Positions 1 through 8,246 of a DNA stretch of 64,000 nucleotides are shown one piece after another. The DNA lies in contig NZ_JBEPOO010000001.1 in assembly GCF_040546815.1 (NCBI RefSeq), forward strand, positions 3,472,001 through 3,536,000. Direction: 5' to 3'. The notes beneath the pieces are model-generated. The model was given only the letters and a program-made list of their open reading frames with translations. It ran no database searches and had not been told where the DNA came from. Positions within the stretch are counted from its first letter, which is position 1. The number at the start of each line of letters is the position of its first letter. The position numbers and the translations under genes are program-made. The DNA comes from Devosia sp. 2618. Its GTDB lineage: Bacteria; Pseudomonadota; Alphaproteobacteria; Rhizobiales; Devosiaceae.

Positions 1-933
1 GTGGGCGATGTGCCCGTAAAATTCGGCTGGTAGCTTGCTCATGCCCCAATCGAGATAGGGCGCGCCGCGCAATGTGCAGGCCATGGTGTAAAGGCAGATG
101 CCGCCACCACGGAAAATCTGGCGCTGCTTGAACGGACCGCTCAGCACGCGGGTGCCAGCAAATTCGTCGAGATAATGGTCCATCCACAGGCCGTCGAACA
201 CCATGGGGGCAGCGACGAAGACTTTTGGGCCGGGCAGGTTTTCGACCCAATCGGCAAAGCGCGGCATAACGACAGACGGGGCCTCGGCATTGGCGGTGGT
301 CGCGGCCCAGGCGTCGGGCTGGGTGGCCCACCAGGCCATGGTCTGCTCGTTGGTGGTGCGGTCGGGGCGCTGCAACAGCTGGGCTTCGAAGGTGCCGTGG
401 TGCGTGCCATCGGCCTCGATGGCGACCGAGGCAAAGCTCAGCATGGAATTGTGCAGCGGGGTGGGGCCGTCGCTTTCGATATCGGTGACGATAAAGATGG
501 GCGAGGCGACCTGATTGTAAACCGGGCGACCGGCCGGCAGCACTTCGACCAGCCGGAAGCGTTCGCAGACCAGTTCCATATCGGGCGAAAAGCCGCCATT
601 GCGGGCGAAATAGGCTTCGTGCTCGGCGCGCCACTTGGCATAGGGCCCTTCGCCTTCGCGGTCGGAGAAACTGGGCTCCACCTCGTCGAAGCGCTTGAAA
701 TCAAGCGAGAGCGTTTCGATGACGGCGGCCGGTTCGCCAGCGCCATTGAGCACCACATCGCGCCGACCAACGACCGGCATAGGTTCCTTGCCCGCGCCAT
801 AGTCGCGCAGAGCGCCGCAGGTGGCGGTTTTCTTGCCGGCCAGCACCAGCGACAGCAATTCATCGGCCAGCGCGGGAGAGTCCCCGAAGCTGAACTGGAT
901 GGCACTGGCATAGTGGGGCGGTAGGTTGCTCAT
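1..933 (-). CDS. ASCH domain - DEDD 3'-5' exonuclease fusion protein (C-terminus cut by window edge)
   Basis: The frame is open from the ATG at 933 to the left edge (311 codons, no stop), so the protein is incomplete. Residues 1 to about 135 look like an ASCH domain: a GKKTAT basic/Thr motif at 33-38 and the closing FRLVEVLP at 126-133. After a short linker comes a DEDD-type nuclease: Exo I is DIESDG at 151-156 (acidic D151, E153) and Exo II is FDGLWMD at 246-252 (D247). Exo III lies outside the window. ASCH domains are RNA-binding folds, and E. coli YqfB of this family removes acetyl from N4-acetylcytidine; DEDD enzymes trim RNA or DNA 3' ends. The ATG overlaps the TGA of the small gene upstream (ATGA), so the two are probably translationally coupled and sit where pheT is expected. 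Function in RNA or nucleotide processing is inference. Confidence 0.75.
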   Translation of the reverse strand, partial: MSNLPPHYASAIQFSFGDSPALADELLSLVLAGKKTATCGALRDYGAGKEPMPVVGRRDVVLNGAGEPAAVIETLSLDFKRFDEVEPSFSDREGEGPYAKWRAEHEAYFARNGGFSPDMELVCERFRLVEVLPAGRPVYNQVASPIFIVTDIESDGPTPLHNSMLSFASVAIEADGTHHGTFEAQLLQRPDRTTNEQTMAWWATQPDAWAATTANAEAPSVVMPRFADWVENLPGPKVFVAAPMVFDGLWMDHYLDEFAGTRVLSGPFKQRQIFRGGGICLYTMACTLRGAPYLDWGMSKLPAEFYGHIAH

Positions 934-1199
934 TTTGCAGGGACGGCCGGTTGGTAGAGGATGGCGTAGACGCCGTTGGTGATCTCGGTGATGCAGGCGC
1001 GCCATTGGGCGCCGCTCACCAGATCGGTCACGATTTCCTCGGCAAACGGCTTTTGTTCTCCATAGATCGGGTCGGTCAGATTGAACCGGATATCGGTTGG
1101 CTCCATCCGGTAGTGGCCCTCAACCAGACCAAGCTCGCTTTGCAGCCGCTCAGTCGGGTTGAGTTCGCCCCAGATTTCGGTCCAACCGTTCCGGTTCAT
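930..1199 (-). CDS. Hypothetical 89-aa protein between pheS and the ASCH-exonuclease gene
   Basis: I do not recognise this family. It is an acidic soluble protein of 89 aa with no signal peptide or membrane segment; it contains the patches EIWGELNP and GAQWRACITEI. It begins 5 bp after the pheS stop and its TGA overlaps the start of the next gene by 4 bp, so it is in the pheS transcript. Codon use is like its neighbours. The tight spacing on both sides supports a real gene rather than a chance frame. Confidence 0.7.
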   Translation of the reverse strand: MNRNGWTEIWGELNPTERLQSELGLVEGHYRMEPTDIRFNLTDPIYGEQKPFAEEIVTDLVSGAQWRACITEITNGVYAILYQPAVPAK

Positions 1200-1204
1200 T
1201 GGCT

Positions 1205-2335
1205 TTAGCTGCTCAGGCCACCAAACAGGGTTGGCAGATCAAGCGGGCGGAAACCGTAATGGTCGAGCCAGCGCTGGTCGGCGTCGAAGAACGCGCGCAG
1301 ATCGGGCATGCCGTATTTGAGCATTGCGATCCGGTCGATGCCCATGCCCCAGGCAAAGCCCTGGTAGACGTCGGGATCGAGACCGGCGCTGCGGATCACA
1401 TTGGGATGGACCATGCCGCAACCCAGAATTTCGAGCCAGTCATTGCCTTCGCCGATCTTGACCTCATTGCCCGAGCGATCGCATTGCACGTCGACTTCCA
1501 TCGATGGCTCGGTGAACGGGAAAAAGCTCGGGCGGAAGCGCAGCGTGACGTTTGGCACCTCGAAATAGGCCTTGAGGAATTCCTCAAGCACCCAGCGCAG
1601 CTGGCCGATATGGCTCGACTTGTCGATGACCAGACCTTCGACCTGATGGAACATCGGGGTGTGGGTCTGGTCGCTGTCGTTACGATAGGTACGGCCGGGC
1701 ATCACCACGCGGATCGGTGGCTCCATGGCGGGTGTGATGTAGCTCGCGGCAGGCTTTTCATTGGTCTGCTGCATGACGCGGACCTGCACCGGCGAGGTGT
1801 GGGTCCGCAGCACTTTTTTGACGCCGTCCGCACCGGGCTTCATGAAAAACGTGTCGTGCATTTCGCGGGCCGGATGGCCTTCGGGGAAATTCAGCGCGGT
1901 GAAATTGTAATAGTCGGTCTCGATATCGGGACCTTCGGCAATCGAGAAGCCCATATCCGAAAAGATCGCGGTGATCTCGTCAATGGTCTGGCTGATCGGG
2001 TGGATGCGGCCCTTGGCGGTCGGCGCTGGCTGCAACGGCAGGGTGACGTCGACGGTTTCGGCCTTGAGACGGGCGTCGAGCGCGGCGGATTTCAGCGCGG
2101 TGGACTTGGTATCGATCAGACCTGCGATTTCGACCTTGAGACCGTTGATGGCCGGGCCGGCAGACTTTCGATCTTCTGCGGCCATCGAGCCGAGCGAAGC
2201 CAGCAGCGCCGAGACGCTGCCCTTTTTGCCGAGGGCTGCAACACGCACGGCATCGAGCGCGGCCTCGTCAGCGGCAGCTGCAATGGCGGCCGACAGTTCG
2301 GCGCGGAGGGTGTCGATTTGGCTATCGAGGGACAT
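1205..2335 (-). CDS. pheS: Phenylalanyl-tRNA synthetase alpha subunit
   Basis: Charges tRNA-Phe as an alpha2-beta2 enzyme with PheT in the cytoplasm. The 376-aa product has an N-terminal coiled-coil arm (about 1-90), then the class II catalytic core: GRTYRNDS and HQVEG (motif 2 region, about 215-240) and motif 3 at 326-350 with WGMGIDR and AMLKYG. Length is slightly above the usual 330-360. pheT is not next to it; two unrelated small genes follow, so pheT must lie further left or elsewhere. A Rho-independent terminator and REP-like repeats separate pheS from rplT upstream, so it probably has its own promoter in 2336-2464. Confidence 0.97.
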   Translation of the reverse strand: MSLDSQIDTLRAELSAAIAAAADEAALDAVRVAALGKKGSVSALLASLGSMAAEDRKSAGPAINGLKVEIAGLIDTKSTALKSAALDARLKAETVDVTLPLQPAPTAKGRIHPISQTIDEITAIFSDMGFSIAEGPDIETDYYNFTALNFPEGHPAREMHDTFFMKPGADGVKKVLRTHTSPVQVRVMQQTNEKPAASYITPAMEPPIRVVMPGRTYRNDSDQTHTPMFHQVEGLVIDKSSHIGQLRWVLEEFLKAYFEVPNVTLRFRPSFFPFTEPSMEVDVQCDRSGNEVKIGEGNDWLEILGCGMVHPNVIRSAGLDPDVYQGFAWGMGIDRIAMLKYGMPDLRAFFDADQRWLDHYGFRPLDLPTLFGGLSS

Positions 2336-2351
2336 CGAAAACTCTCAGTGG

Positions 2352-2438
2352 GCCTCATCCTGAGCCTGTCGAAGGACGAGGCCATGGCAGGCTTGGTGTG
2401 ACCGACCTCGTGGTTCGACAAGCTCACCATGAGGTCTT
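2352..2438. repeat. Pair of REP-like inverted repeats upstream of pheS
   Basis: Two imperfect palindromes sit side by side: one runs from GGCCTCATCC to GGACGAGGCC around 2352-2383, the other from CCTCGTGGTTCG to CACCATGAGG around 2406-2435. The second has the same ends (CCTCGTGG ... CCATGAGG) as the repeats at 13936 and 19767. They lie in the pheS leader region, between the rplT terminator and the pheS start. Confidence 0.7.
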
Positions 2439-2464
2439 ACGGGAAATACAGTGCGCTATAGACC

Positions 2465-2510
2465 AAACAAAAACGCCCCGCGCCAGCCCTTTTGGGGCAG
2501 CGCAAGGCGT
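2465..2510 (-). terminator. Rho-independent terminator after rplT
   Basis: Read on the minus strand, an 11-bp stem (ACGCCTTGCGC with GCGCGGGGCGT, two G-T pairs) is followed by TTTTTGTTT. It ends the rpmI-rplT transcript, which also has to stop or read through before pheS. Confidence 0.85.
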
Positions 2511-2540
2511 CAATTTCGACCTCAGCCAGGCTGGGGAGAG

Positions 2541-2942
2541 TTAGGCGGTAACGCGCTCGTGGGTCGTCTTATCGATCCCTTCGAGATACGCGAGAGCGGC
2601 CTTGGCCTTAGCGACCAGCACGCCGAACGCTTCTGGCTGGGTGATCGCGAGATCGCTCAGCACCTTGCGGTCAACGGCAACCTCAGCCTTGCTGAGGCCG
2701 TCGATAAATCGGCCATAGGTCAGACCGTAGTCACGCACTGCTGCGTTGATACGCTGGATCCAAAGAGCGCGGAAATTGCGCTTCTTGACGCGACGATCGC
2801 GGTACGCGTACTGGCCAGCCTTTTCGACGGCCTGCTTGGCGATACGGATCGTAGACTTACGGCGGCCATAATAGCCCTCCGCAGCCTTCAAAACCTTCTT
2901 ATGACGGGCGTGATTGGTAACGCCTCTTTTAACGCGTGACAT
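2541..2942 (-). CDS. rplT: 50S ribosomal protein L20
   Basis: Large-subunit protein that binds 23S rRNA early in assembly. The 133-aa basic protein starts [10 protein letters not shown] and carries the family signatures [15 protein letters not shown] and [14 protein letters not shown]. It lies 20 bp behind rpmI on the same strand. infC, which precedes rpmI in many bacteria, is absent here. Confidence 0.98.
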   Translation of the reverse strand: MSRVKRGVTNHARHKKVLKAAEGYYGRRKSTIRIAKQAVEKAGQYAYRDRRVKKRNFRALWIQRINAAVRDYGLTYGRFIDGLSKAEVAVDRKVLSDLAITQPEAFGVLVAKAKAALAYLEGIDKTTHERVTA

Positions 2943-2962
2943 GTGTCAGCTTCCCTTCAGCG

Positions 2963-3163
2963 TTAGCGGTTGTACGGCATGTACCACTTGACCAGACCCT
3001 CGTCGCCCTTGGACAGGATCTTGGTGCCGCGGTTCGTGCGGATGTACTTGGCGTTGTGGTTGATCAGGCGGTGGCGCTTGCCGGCGACGCCTGCCTTAAC
3101 ACGACCGGTCGCTGTGAAGCTGAAGCGCTTTTTGGCGCCAGACTTCGTCTTCATCTTGGGCAT
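2963..3163 (-). CDS. rpmI: 50S ribosomal protein L35
   Basis: Small basic ribosomal protein of 66 aa, the normal length for L35. I chose the ATG at 3163 ([14 protein letters not shown]) because the family starts there and an AAGGAC ribosome-binding site lies just upstream; a longer frame back to 3289 is not conserved-looking. First gene of the rpmI-rplT pair. The 138-bp leader 3164-3301 holds no gene; it abuts the stop of the SmvA-like gene, which is on the same strand. Confidence 0.97.
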   Translation of the reverse strand: MPKMKTKSGAKKRFSFTATGRVKAGVAGKRHRLINHNAKYIRTNRGTKILSKGDEGLVKWYMPYNR

Positions 3164-3301
3164 TTTGCGGGTCCTTATAAGAGATCGGATGGATTTGGGC
3201 CCATCGCATTCAGAGATCGCCACGGCATGCCTTTTGGCCGGGCGATCCGGAGAAGTGGGCTCTATAGGGGCAAACCGGGAAAGTGGCAAGCCCCGGACGC
3301 C

Positions 3302-4816
3302 TCAATGGGCTGCATTCTGACCCACCGGCTCACGGTAATTGCGCAAGGCGACCAGCACCACAACGGAGAGAATACCGATCAGGCCCGCCGCTGTCAGCAG
3401 CACCATGGCATGCGCACTGGAAAACGCATTTCCAGCCGCCTCGATCAGCGCCTGCCCATCGGCGCCGCCAATCTGGCTGGCCGCCGTCATGGTTTCACCG
3501 ATGGAATGGCTGGTATTGGCAGGTAGATCGACAAGACCGGATGGCAGCCGAATCGAGGAAGCATAGCTGGCCGAAAGCAGCACACCAAAGAAGGTGATGC
3601 CCAAGCCCGCGCCGAGCTCATAGCCCGTCGCTTCGAGCGAACCCGCAGCGCCCGCCTTTTCGACTGGTGCGCTCCCCATGATGGCAATGGACGATGCCGT
3701 CAGGCCAATGCTGAGCGAGAGGCCCAGGGCCACCATCAGCACGATCACGCCGATGCCGGGATTGTGGAAATCGCTGATACCGAGGCCAGCAAGGCTTGCC
3801 GCCGCAACCGCAAGCGACATCACGGCCACAGCGCGCAAGCCCACCGCAGAGGTGAGATAACCGGCCAGTGGCCCACCGACGGCCGAGGCGATGACCAACG
3901 GCATCATGAACAGACCGGCTTCGAGCGGAGAGCGCCCGACGACGAACTGCAGTTCCTGCGCAATGGTGAGTTCCACACCTGCAAGCGAACCGGACACGAC
4001 CAGCGCAATGACCATGCCCATGCTGATCGCCGGACGCGCAAAGAGGGTCAGGTCGAGCATGGGCGAGGTCGAGCGCAGTTGCTGGCGCGCGAACAGGGCC
4101 AGCAGACCAAGCCCTGCCATGAGCGTGACGCCGGTGATCAGTGGAGCGGTGCCGCTCTTGAAGCCGGACTTGATGGCGTAGACGCTGGCGATCAGACCCG
4201 CGATCAGGAGCAGAGCCTGCCCGATGGTCCAGTTGCCGCCGCCATCGGGCTTGCGCTTCGGAATGGTGAAGTATGCCAGCGGCCAGACAACCAGCATCAC
4301 CGGCACGTTGATGAGGAAGACCGAACCCCACCAGAAATGCTCCAGCAGGAAGCCGCCGGCCAGCGGACCCATGGCCGCGCCGGCTGAGCCGACCGTGCCC
4401 CACAGACCCAGCGCAATGCCGCGCTCGCGGCTATCCTCGAAGGTGTGACGGATGGTGGCCAAAACGGACGGCATGACCATGGACGCGCCGAAGGCCAACA
4501 GCACGCGGGCGCCGATCAGCATAGCGGCGGTCGGCGCGAAGGCTGCCGCGATGGACGCGACCAAAAAGATCGCCAGACCCGTCAGCAGCATACGGCGATG
4601 GCCGATCTTGTCCGCCAAGGTCCCCATCGGCACGAGCAGGCCCGCCATCATCAGCGGGTAGATGTCGATGATCCACAATATCTCCGTGCCCGTCGCGCCG
4701 AGGGCCAGCGTCAGCAAGGGAACAGCGATGTGCAGGATCGTCATGTCGATCACGATGGGCGTAAACGCCATCATGACGGCAAGCAGGACGAGCCAGCGGT
4801 TGCGGGGGGAAGACAT
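3302..4816 (-). CDS. smvA: DHA2-family MFS drug efflux transporter, SmvA-like
   Basis: Proton-driven multidrug exporter of the inner membrane. The 504-aa product from ATG 4816 matches the SmvA pattern: N-terminal membrane helix followed by LWIIDIYPLMMAGLL, the DHA2 motif GTLADKIGHRR, LLEHFWWGSVFLINVP, and AGAAGSLEATGYELGAGLG near the C-terminus. About 14 membrane segments are visible. The frame can be read 70 residues further upstream, but that part is not transporter-like and would overlap the promoter. In enterobacteria SmvA exports methyl viologen and cationic biocides and is repressed by the neighbouring TetR SmvR; the same divergent arrangement is seen here. Confidence 0.88.
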   Translation of the reverse strand: MSSPRNRWLVLLAVMMAFTPIVIDMTILHIAVPLLTLALGATGTEILWIIDIYPLMMAGLLVPMGTLADKIGHRRMLLTGLAIFLVASIAAAFAPTAAMLIGARVLLAFGASMVMPSVLATIRHTFEDSRERGIALGLWGTVGSAGAAMGPLAGGFLLEHFWWGSVFLINVPVMLVVWPLAYFTIPKRKPDGGGNWTIGQALLLIAGLIASVYAIKSGFKSGTAPLITGVTLMAGLGLLALFARQQLRSTSPMLDLTLFARPAISMGMVIALVVSGSLAGVELTIAQELQFVVGRSPLEAGLFMMPLVIASAVGGPLAGYLTSAVGLRAVAVMSLAVAAASLAGLGISDFHNPGIGVIVLMVALGLSLSIGLTASSIAIMGSAPVEKAGAAGSLEATGYELGAGLGITFFGVLLSASYASSIRLPSGLVDLPANTSHSIGETMTAASQIGGADGQALIEAAGNAFSSAHAMVLLTAAGLIGILSVVVLVALRNYREPVGQNAAH

Positions 4817-4865
4817 CAAAAACCTCTTTGCGTTGGCGCATAATTGTTTGCGATAAGGGAGGCGG

Positions 4866-4887
4866 GGATATATATCCGTCCAGACGG
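4866..4887. promoter_or_regulatory. Probable TetR operator in the smvA-tetR intergenic region
   Basis: Two touching palindromes: GGATATATATCC (4866-4877, perfect 12 bp) and CCGTC-CA-GACGG (4876-4887). They lie in the 88-bp space between the divergent efflux and TetR genes, where one site could repress both. Confidence 0.65.
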
Positions 4888-4904
4888 TTTGAAAAGGGAT
4901 AAAA

Positions 4905-5450
4905 ATGGGCCGACGCCAGACAATTGATCGGGGTGCATTGCTGGACGCCGCCGAAAAAGTCGTGCTGCGCGATGGTCCGGCCAGCCTCACCATGGATGCG
5001 GTCGCCAAGGAGGCGCAGGTCAGCAAGGGCGGCGTGCTCTATGCGTTTGTCACCAAGGATGCGCTGATCGACGCGTTGATGGAGCGGGTTACCGCGTCCT
5101 ATGACCGGCTGGTTGCCGCCTATCTGGAGCGCGAGGGCGACCGACCGGGCGTGCAAATCCTCGCCCATGTCGACGCCAACCGGCATGAAGATGCGGCGAC
5201 CCACGCCCGCGCCATAGCGCTGATGGCCAGTTTCATCCGCTCACCCGCCTATCAGGAAAGCTCGCGCGAGTTTTACCGGGAGCTGTTCAACCATCTCGAT
5301 CCGGCGACCCAGCGCGGCCGCAAAGCCAGGTTGGCGCTGTTGGCGGCCGAAGGTGCGTTCGTGGTGCGTGGCTTTGCGCTCTACCCGTTCAGCGATGCCG
5401 AATGGCAGGCGATCCACGACGACATCGTCACCCTGCTGCTCGAAGGTTAG
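4905..5450 (+). CDS. TetR-family repressor, SmvR-like
   Basis: One-component ligand-sensing repressor of 181 aa. Residues about 8-52 form the TetR helix-turn-helix (LLDAAEKVVLRDG, MDAVAKEAQVSKGGVLYAF); the rest is an all-helical ligand domain. It is transcribed away from the SmvA-like exporter with palindromes between them, so it most likely represses that gene and itself. Ligand unknown. Confidence 0.9.
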   Translation: MGRRQTIDRGALLDAAEKVVLRDGPASLTMDAVAKEAQVSKGGVLYAFVTKDALIDALMERVTASYDRLVAAYLEREGDRPGVQILAHVDANRHEDAATHARAIALMASFIRSPAYQESSREFYRELFNHLDPATQRGRKARLALLAAEGAFVVRGFALYPFSDAEWQAIHDDIVTLLLEG

Positions 5451-5660
5451 GCAGGTCTGTTGGGTTTCAAAGTCAGAAGAACTGGTCCGCTTCGTTTTTT
5501 CTGACCGGCGTAACGGCCCGGTTTTGCAGGCGTTTGCGCGGACAATAATAAGAAAGTGTTCGACAAAAACCACCCAGTGCTGAAACCATTCTGGCGGTGA
5601 ACCCGTAATTCCCTGTGAGCTCGATAATTGCCGGGCAAGCGTTAAACAAAGGAATTCATT

Positions 5661-5981
5661 ATGAAAATGTTCAAAGCCATCGCCATTTCCGCTGTCATGC
5701 TGACCGGTGTTTCGACCGCATTTGCGGCCAACCCATTCGACGTCATGGGCGGCATCAACTCGCTCGACCAGATCGGCAACGCTCGTTACGCCACTGTTCT
5801 CACGGTGAACGATGCCGAAGCCCGCACCCTGTCGTTCGACAATGACGTTGCTTCGGTTCAGCAGCGCATCAAGAACAATCAGTTCCTGCTGCGCTCGATC
5901 TCGGATCAGGGTTTTACCGTTGATCAGATCGTCGGCATTGAAGCCGGGGGCGGCGCCAGCGTGACGCTGTTCGCTCTCTAA
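5661..5981 (+). CDS. Small secreted protein of unknown function
   Basis: A 106-aa protein with a clear Sec signal peptide (MKMFKAIAISAVMLTGVSTAFA, cut after AFA at about residue 22) and an 84-residue mature part without cysteines. An AAAGGAATT ribosome-binding site precedes the ATG, and a strong terminator follows, so it is a single-gene transcript. I do not recognise the family; the mature part resembles the small periplasmic proteins common in Rhizobiales. Confidence 0.75.
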   Translation: MKMFKAIAISAVMLTGVSTAFAANPFDVMGGINSLDQIGNARYATVLTVNDAEARTLSFDNDVASVQQRIKNNQFLLRSISDQGFTVDQIVGIEAGGGASVTLFAL

Positions 5982-6004
5982 CAGCACATTTTAGCAAAAC
6001 ATCC

Positions 6005-6031
6005 GGGCGGCCCTTAGTGGCCGCCTTTTTC
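6005..6031 (+). terminator. Rho-independent terminator after the small secreted protein
   Basis: GGCGGCC and GGCCGCC arms around a 6-nt loop, followed by TTTTTC. The stem overlaps the stop codon of the convergent glycosyltransferase gene. Confidence 0.85.
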
Positions 6032-6868
6032 TTTACCCGCCAGCATGGGCTGCAAGTGATCTTCAAACAGCAGACCCGGCTGAGCCGCAAGAGCGGCACC
6101 GTAGAGCGCTTCGGCCTCAAGCGAGATGGTGAGAAACGCGGCAACGCCATCGACCTCGTTTTGCGGTAGCCCGTAATGGCCGGTTTGCAGTCGGCGCAGG
6201 ATTTCGGTTTTTGAGGCAATCATGCCGGCGGCGACATTGGCGCCATTGCTCATCGAGGTGGATCGCTTGACGTAGTCGTGTAGCGGCGTGCCCAGATGCA
6301 TCGAGGTTGGCGCGGTGCGGTAGAGCTGCAGCAGGAATTCGAGGTCGGTCATGTTGCTCATGGTCGCGTCATAGCGCCCATCGGTCTTGCGCCGATCCCA
6401 GACCAGCATCGAATCCATCGAGAGCGAAACCCACTTATGCCCGCCGGGCATAAGTTCGCGGTCGGGGCCATCCCCGACATAGCGCAAATGGGCGAACCGG
6501 TCGGTCATCACATCGAGCGCTGTGGTGACGATGGCGTGCCCTGAGAGCGCCGCGACAGCGCGTTCGAGCTTTTGCGGCTTGAGACGGTCATCGGCATCGA
6601 GAATGGCCGCGTAGGACGTCTGCAACTGATCAAGCGCCACATTGCGGGTATTGGACGCCCCCCTGCCCGTGCCGCCGCTCGATAGATAGCGGATGCGCGT
6701 ATCGCTGATGCCGGCGTTGGCCAGGAACGCTTCGTAGTCGGCGCCGTCGTCGGCAATCAGCCAAAGCTGCCAATCGGGATAGGTTTGCGCGAGGACACTC
6801 TGAACCGTGGTGACGATGGTGTCCTCGGCCTTCCAAGCTGGGGTGATGATAGCGACAGTCTGATCCAT
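6014..6868 (-). CDS. Family 2 glycosyltransferase
   Basis: GT-A fold sugar transferase of 284 aa. The N-terminus has the GT2 nucleotide-sugar motif (VAIITPAWKAEDTIVTTVQSV) and the metal-binding DADDR at about 92-96. There are no membrane helices, so it is a cytoplasmic or peripheral enzyme, probably acting on surface polysaccharide. No polysaccharide genes are adjacent, so donor and acceptor cannot be named. Convergent with the secreted protein gene, divergent from the I78 lipoprotein gene. Confidence 0.88.
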   Translation of the reverse strand: MDQTVAIITPAWKAEDTIVTTVQSVLAQTYPDWQLWLIADDGADYEAFLANAGISDTRIRYLSSGGTGRGASNTRNVALDQLQTSYAAILDADDRLKPQKLERAVAALSGHAIVTTALDVMTDRFAHLRYVGDGPDRELMPGGHKWVSLSMDSMLVWDRRKTDGRYDATMSNMTDLEFLLQLYRTAPTSMHLGTPLHDYVKRSTSMSNGANVAAGMIASKTEILRRLQTGHYGLPQNEVDGVAAFLTISLEAEALYGAALAAQPGLLFEDHLQPMLAGKEKGGH

Positions 6869-7017
6869 ATCCGGTCCGCTCAGGCTTAAATCCTTGATCG
6901 CTATAGAGCGCGTTTGCTGAGCGGTGAAAAGGGCAGGTCTGATTGACTATGCGCCCGGCCGCCGCAATTCTGCCGAGGATGTGAGGCCAGCCTTGGCTGG
7001 AACTTGGGAGGTTACAA

Positions 7018-7335
7018 ATGGCAACAAAGATTGTTTCTGGATTGGGCGTTCTGGGACTAGCTGTGTTGCTGGTCGGTTGTACAGGCGCTTCGGCGCAGCG
7101 GCCGGGCGGCTCGGGCATAGCCGATTGCGGCGCCTCAACTTTGCAAGGCGCGGCGGGCCAGCCGGTAACCGGCACCTCAGCCAGCGATGTCACGGTGGGC
7201 GGCCTGCCGGTACAGTCCAAGGGGCTGGTGCGCATTTACACGTCGGGCCAGGCGGTCACGATGGATTATCGCGCAGAGCGGCTCAACCTTGAGATCGACA
7301 CGGACGGCAAGCTGGTTCAGGCGACTTGCGGATAG
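7018..7335 (+). CDS. Lipoprotein of the I78 peptidase-inhibitor family
   Basis: A 105-aa protein with a lipoprotein signal peptide ending in LVGC (lipidated Cys at about 21). The C-terminal half has the I78 pattern: a VRIY-x-SGQAVTMDYR stretch followed by RLNLEID-x-DGK and a final C-G. I78 members inhibit serine peptidases such as elastase or subtilisin. Here it would act in the periplasm. An AGGTTA-type site precedes the ATG. Target protease unknown. Confidence 0.8.
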   Translation: MATKIVSGLGVLGLAVLLVGCTGASAQRPGGSGIADCGASTLQGAAGQPVTGTSASDVTVGGLPVQSKGLVRIYTSGQAVTMDYRAERLNLEIDTDGKLVQATCG

Positions 7336-7401
7336 TGACCCGGCTGTTGCCGAACGATGCTGGCGCGCGGCGCGTCAAATCGACGTGCCGCACACTCTTG
7401 A

Positions 7402-7492
7402 ATGGGACGGCACCTTGTCCCATATCTGCCGCAGGCGCCCGATGCCAAGTTCAAATGGGTCGGCGCCGATACGTTGCTTGATGATCAAGGAC
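7402..7492 (+). promoter_or_regulatory. ROSE-type RNA thermometer upstream of hsp20
   Basis: Three hairpins lie directly before the hsp20 start: ATGGGAC/GTCCCAT (7402-7423), GGCGCC/GGCGCC (7434-7467) and the last at 7473-7492. The last pairs GTT-(bulged G)-CTTGA with TCAAG-GAC, burying the AAGGA ribosome-binding site at 7487-7491; the bulged G in TTGCT is the diagnostic feature of ROSE elements. In rhizobia such elements block translation of small heat-shock genes at low temperature. Recognition is by eye, not by covariance model. Confidence 0.7.
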
Positions 7493-7499
7493 GGCGTGG

Positions 7500-7919
7500 A
7501 TGTCGCGTATTTCGGTGTTTTCCGCTCCATTTCTTCTGGGCTTTGACAGCTTTGAGGAGCGCGTCGATCGGTTGGCCAAGTCCGCCGACGGCTACCCGCC
7601 CTACAATATCGAGCGTGCTACCGATGCCGAAGGCACCGAGCGCTTTTTGGTTTCCATAGCCGTCGCCGGCTTTAGCCAGGAAGAACTTGAGGTGCTGGCC
7701 GAAGACAACCAGGTGGTTGTCCGGGGCAAGCAGAAGGACGAGGCCGGACGGGAATTTCTGCACCGCGGCATTGCGGCGCGCCAATTCCAGCGATCGTTCC
7801 TTTTAGCCGATGGCATGATCGTGAAAGATGCAACTTTAGGGCATGGTATGCTCGTTGTTGCTATAGAGCGTCCCCGGACGCTCAAGATCGCCCGACGTAT
7901 CGATATTCGCTCAGTATGA
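7500..7919 (+). CDS. Small heat-shock protein, Hsp20/alpha-crystallin family
   Basis: ATP-independent holdase that keeps unfolding proteins soluble in the cytoplasm. The 139-aa product has the alpha-crystallin domain (about 30-125), with YNIERA at its start, VVRGKQ in the middle and the ordered hydrophobic strand before IERP. ATG at 7500 follows AAGGA by 8 nt, inside a predicted ROSE hairpin, so translation is probably heat-induced. A DUF1150 gene follows after 15 bp in the same transcript. Confidence 0.92.
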   Translation: MSRISVFSAPFLLGFDSFEERVDRLAKSADGYPPYNIERATDAEGTERFLVSIAVAGFSQEELEVLAEDNQVVVRGKQKDEAGREFLHRGIAARQFQRSFLLADGMIVKDATLGHGMLVVAIERPRTLKIARRIDIRSV

Positions 7920-7934
7920 GGAAAGGGCCGACAC

Positions 7935-8222
7935 ATGTACGAAAAACGCAATTATGACACGATGGCCGAAACGCTGATCCATCCGCTTAAATCACTGACG
8001 CGCGCCCAGTTCGCTGCGCTTGGCGGCGATGCGGTGGCCTATGTACGGCCAGTGAGCGGCGCCATTCTTTCAACCATGATTCACGATGCCGAATTTGAGG
8101 ACAGCGCTGATTATCAGCTGGTGATGTCCGCTGACGGCACCCCACTTCTGGTGACCGATACCGAAGACGCCGTGGTGGACTGGCTGGGCGACAAGAATTT
8201 GGGTCTTGCGACTCTGCACTGA
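7935..8222 (+). CDS. DUF1150 family protein
   Basis: A 95-aa soluble protein matching DUF1150: LGGDAVAYVRPV around 30-40 and a C-terminal DGTPLLVTDTEDAVVDW. Function is unknown. DUF1150 genes often follow hsp20 in Rhizobiales, which suggests a shared role in stress. GAGGAAAGG lies 7 nt before the ATG at 7935; an internal Met at residue 10 is a weaker start. Confidence 0.85.
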   Translation: MYEKRNYDTMAETLIHPLKSLTRAQFAALGGDAVAYVRPVSGAILSTMIHDAEFEDSADYQLVMSADGTPLLVTDTEDAVVDWLGDKNLGLATLH

Positions 8223-8246
8223 GTTTTGAGCCCCCTGAAATGATAA

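Noticed and set aside
1199..2401. 400-codon plus-strand open frame over pheS
   Set aside because: It lies entirely antisense to pheS, resembles no protein family and reflects the GC-rich third codon positions of pheS.
3164..3289. N-terminal extension of L35 to 3289
   Set aside because: The extra 42 residues are unlike any L35; a ribosome-binding site precedes the internal ATG at 3163.
4817..5026. 70-residue extension of the SmvA-like transporter
   Set aside because: It would cross the shared promoter and the start of the TetR gene, and the peptide is not membrane-like.
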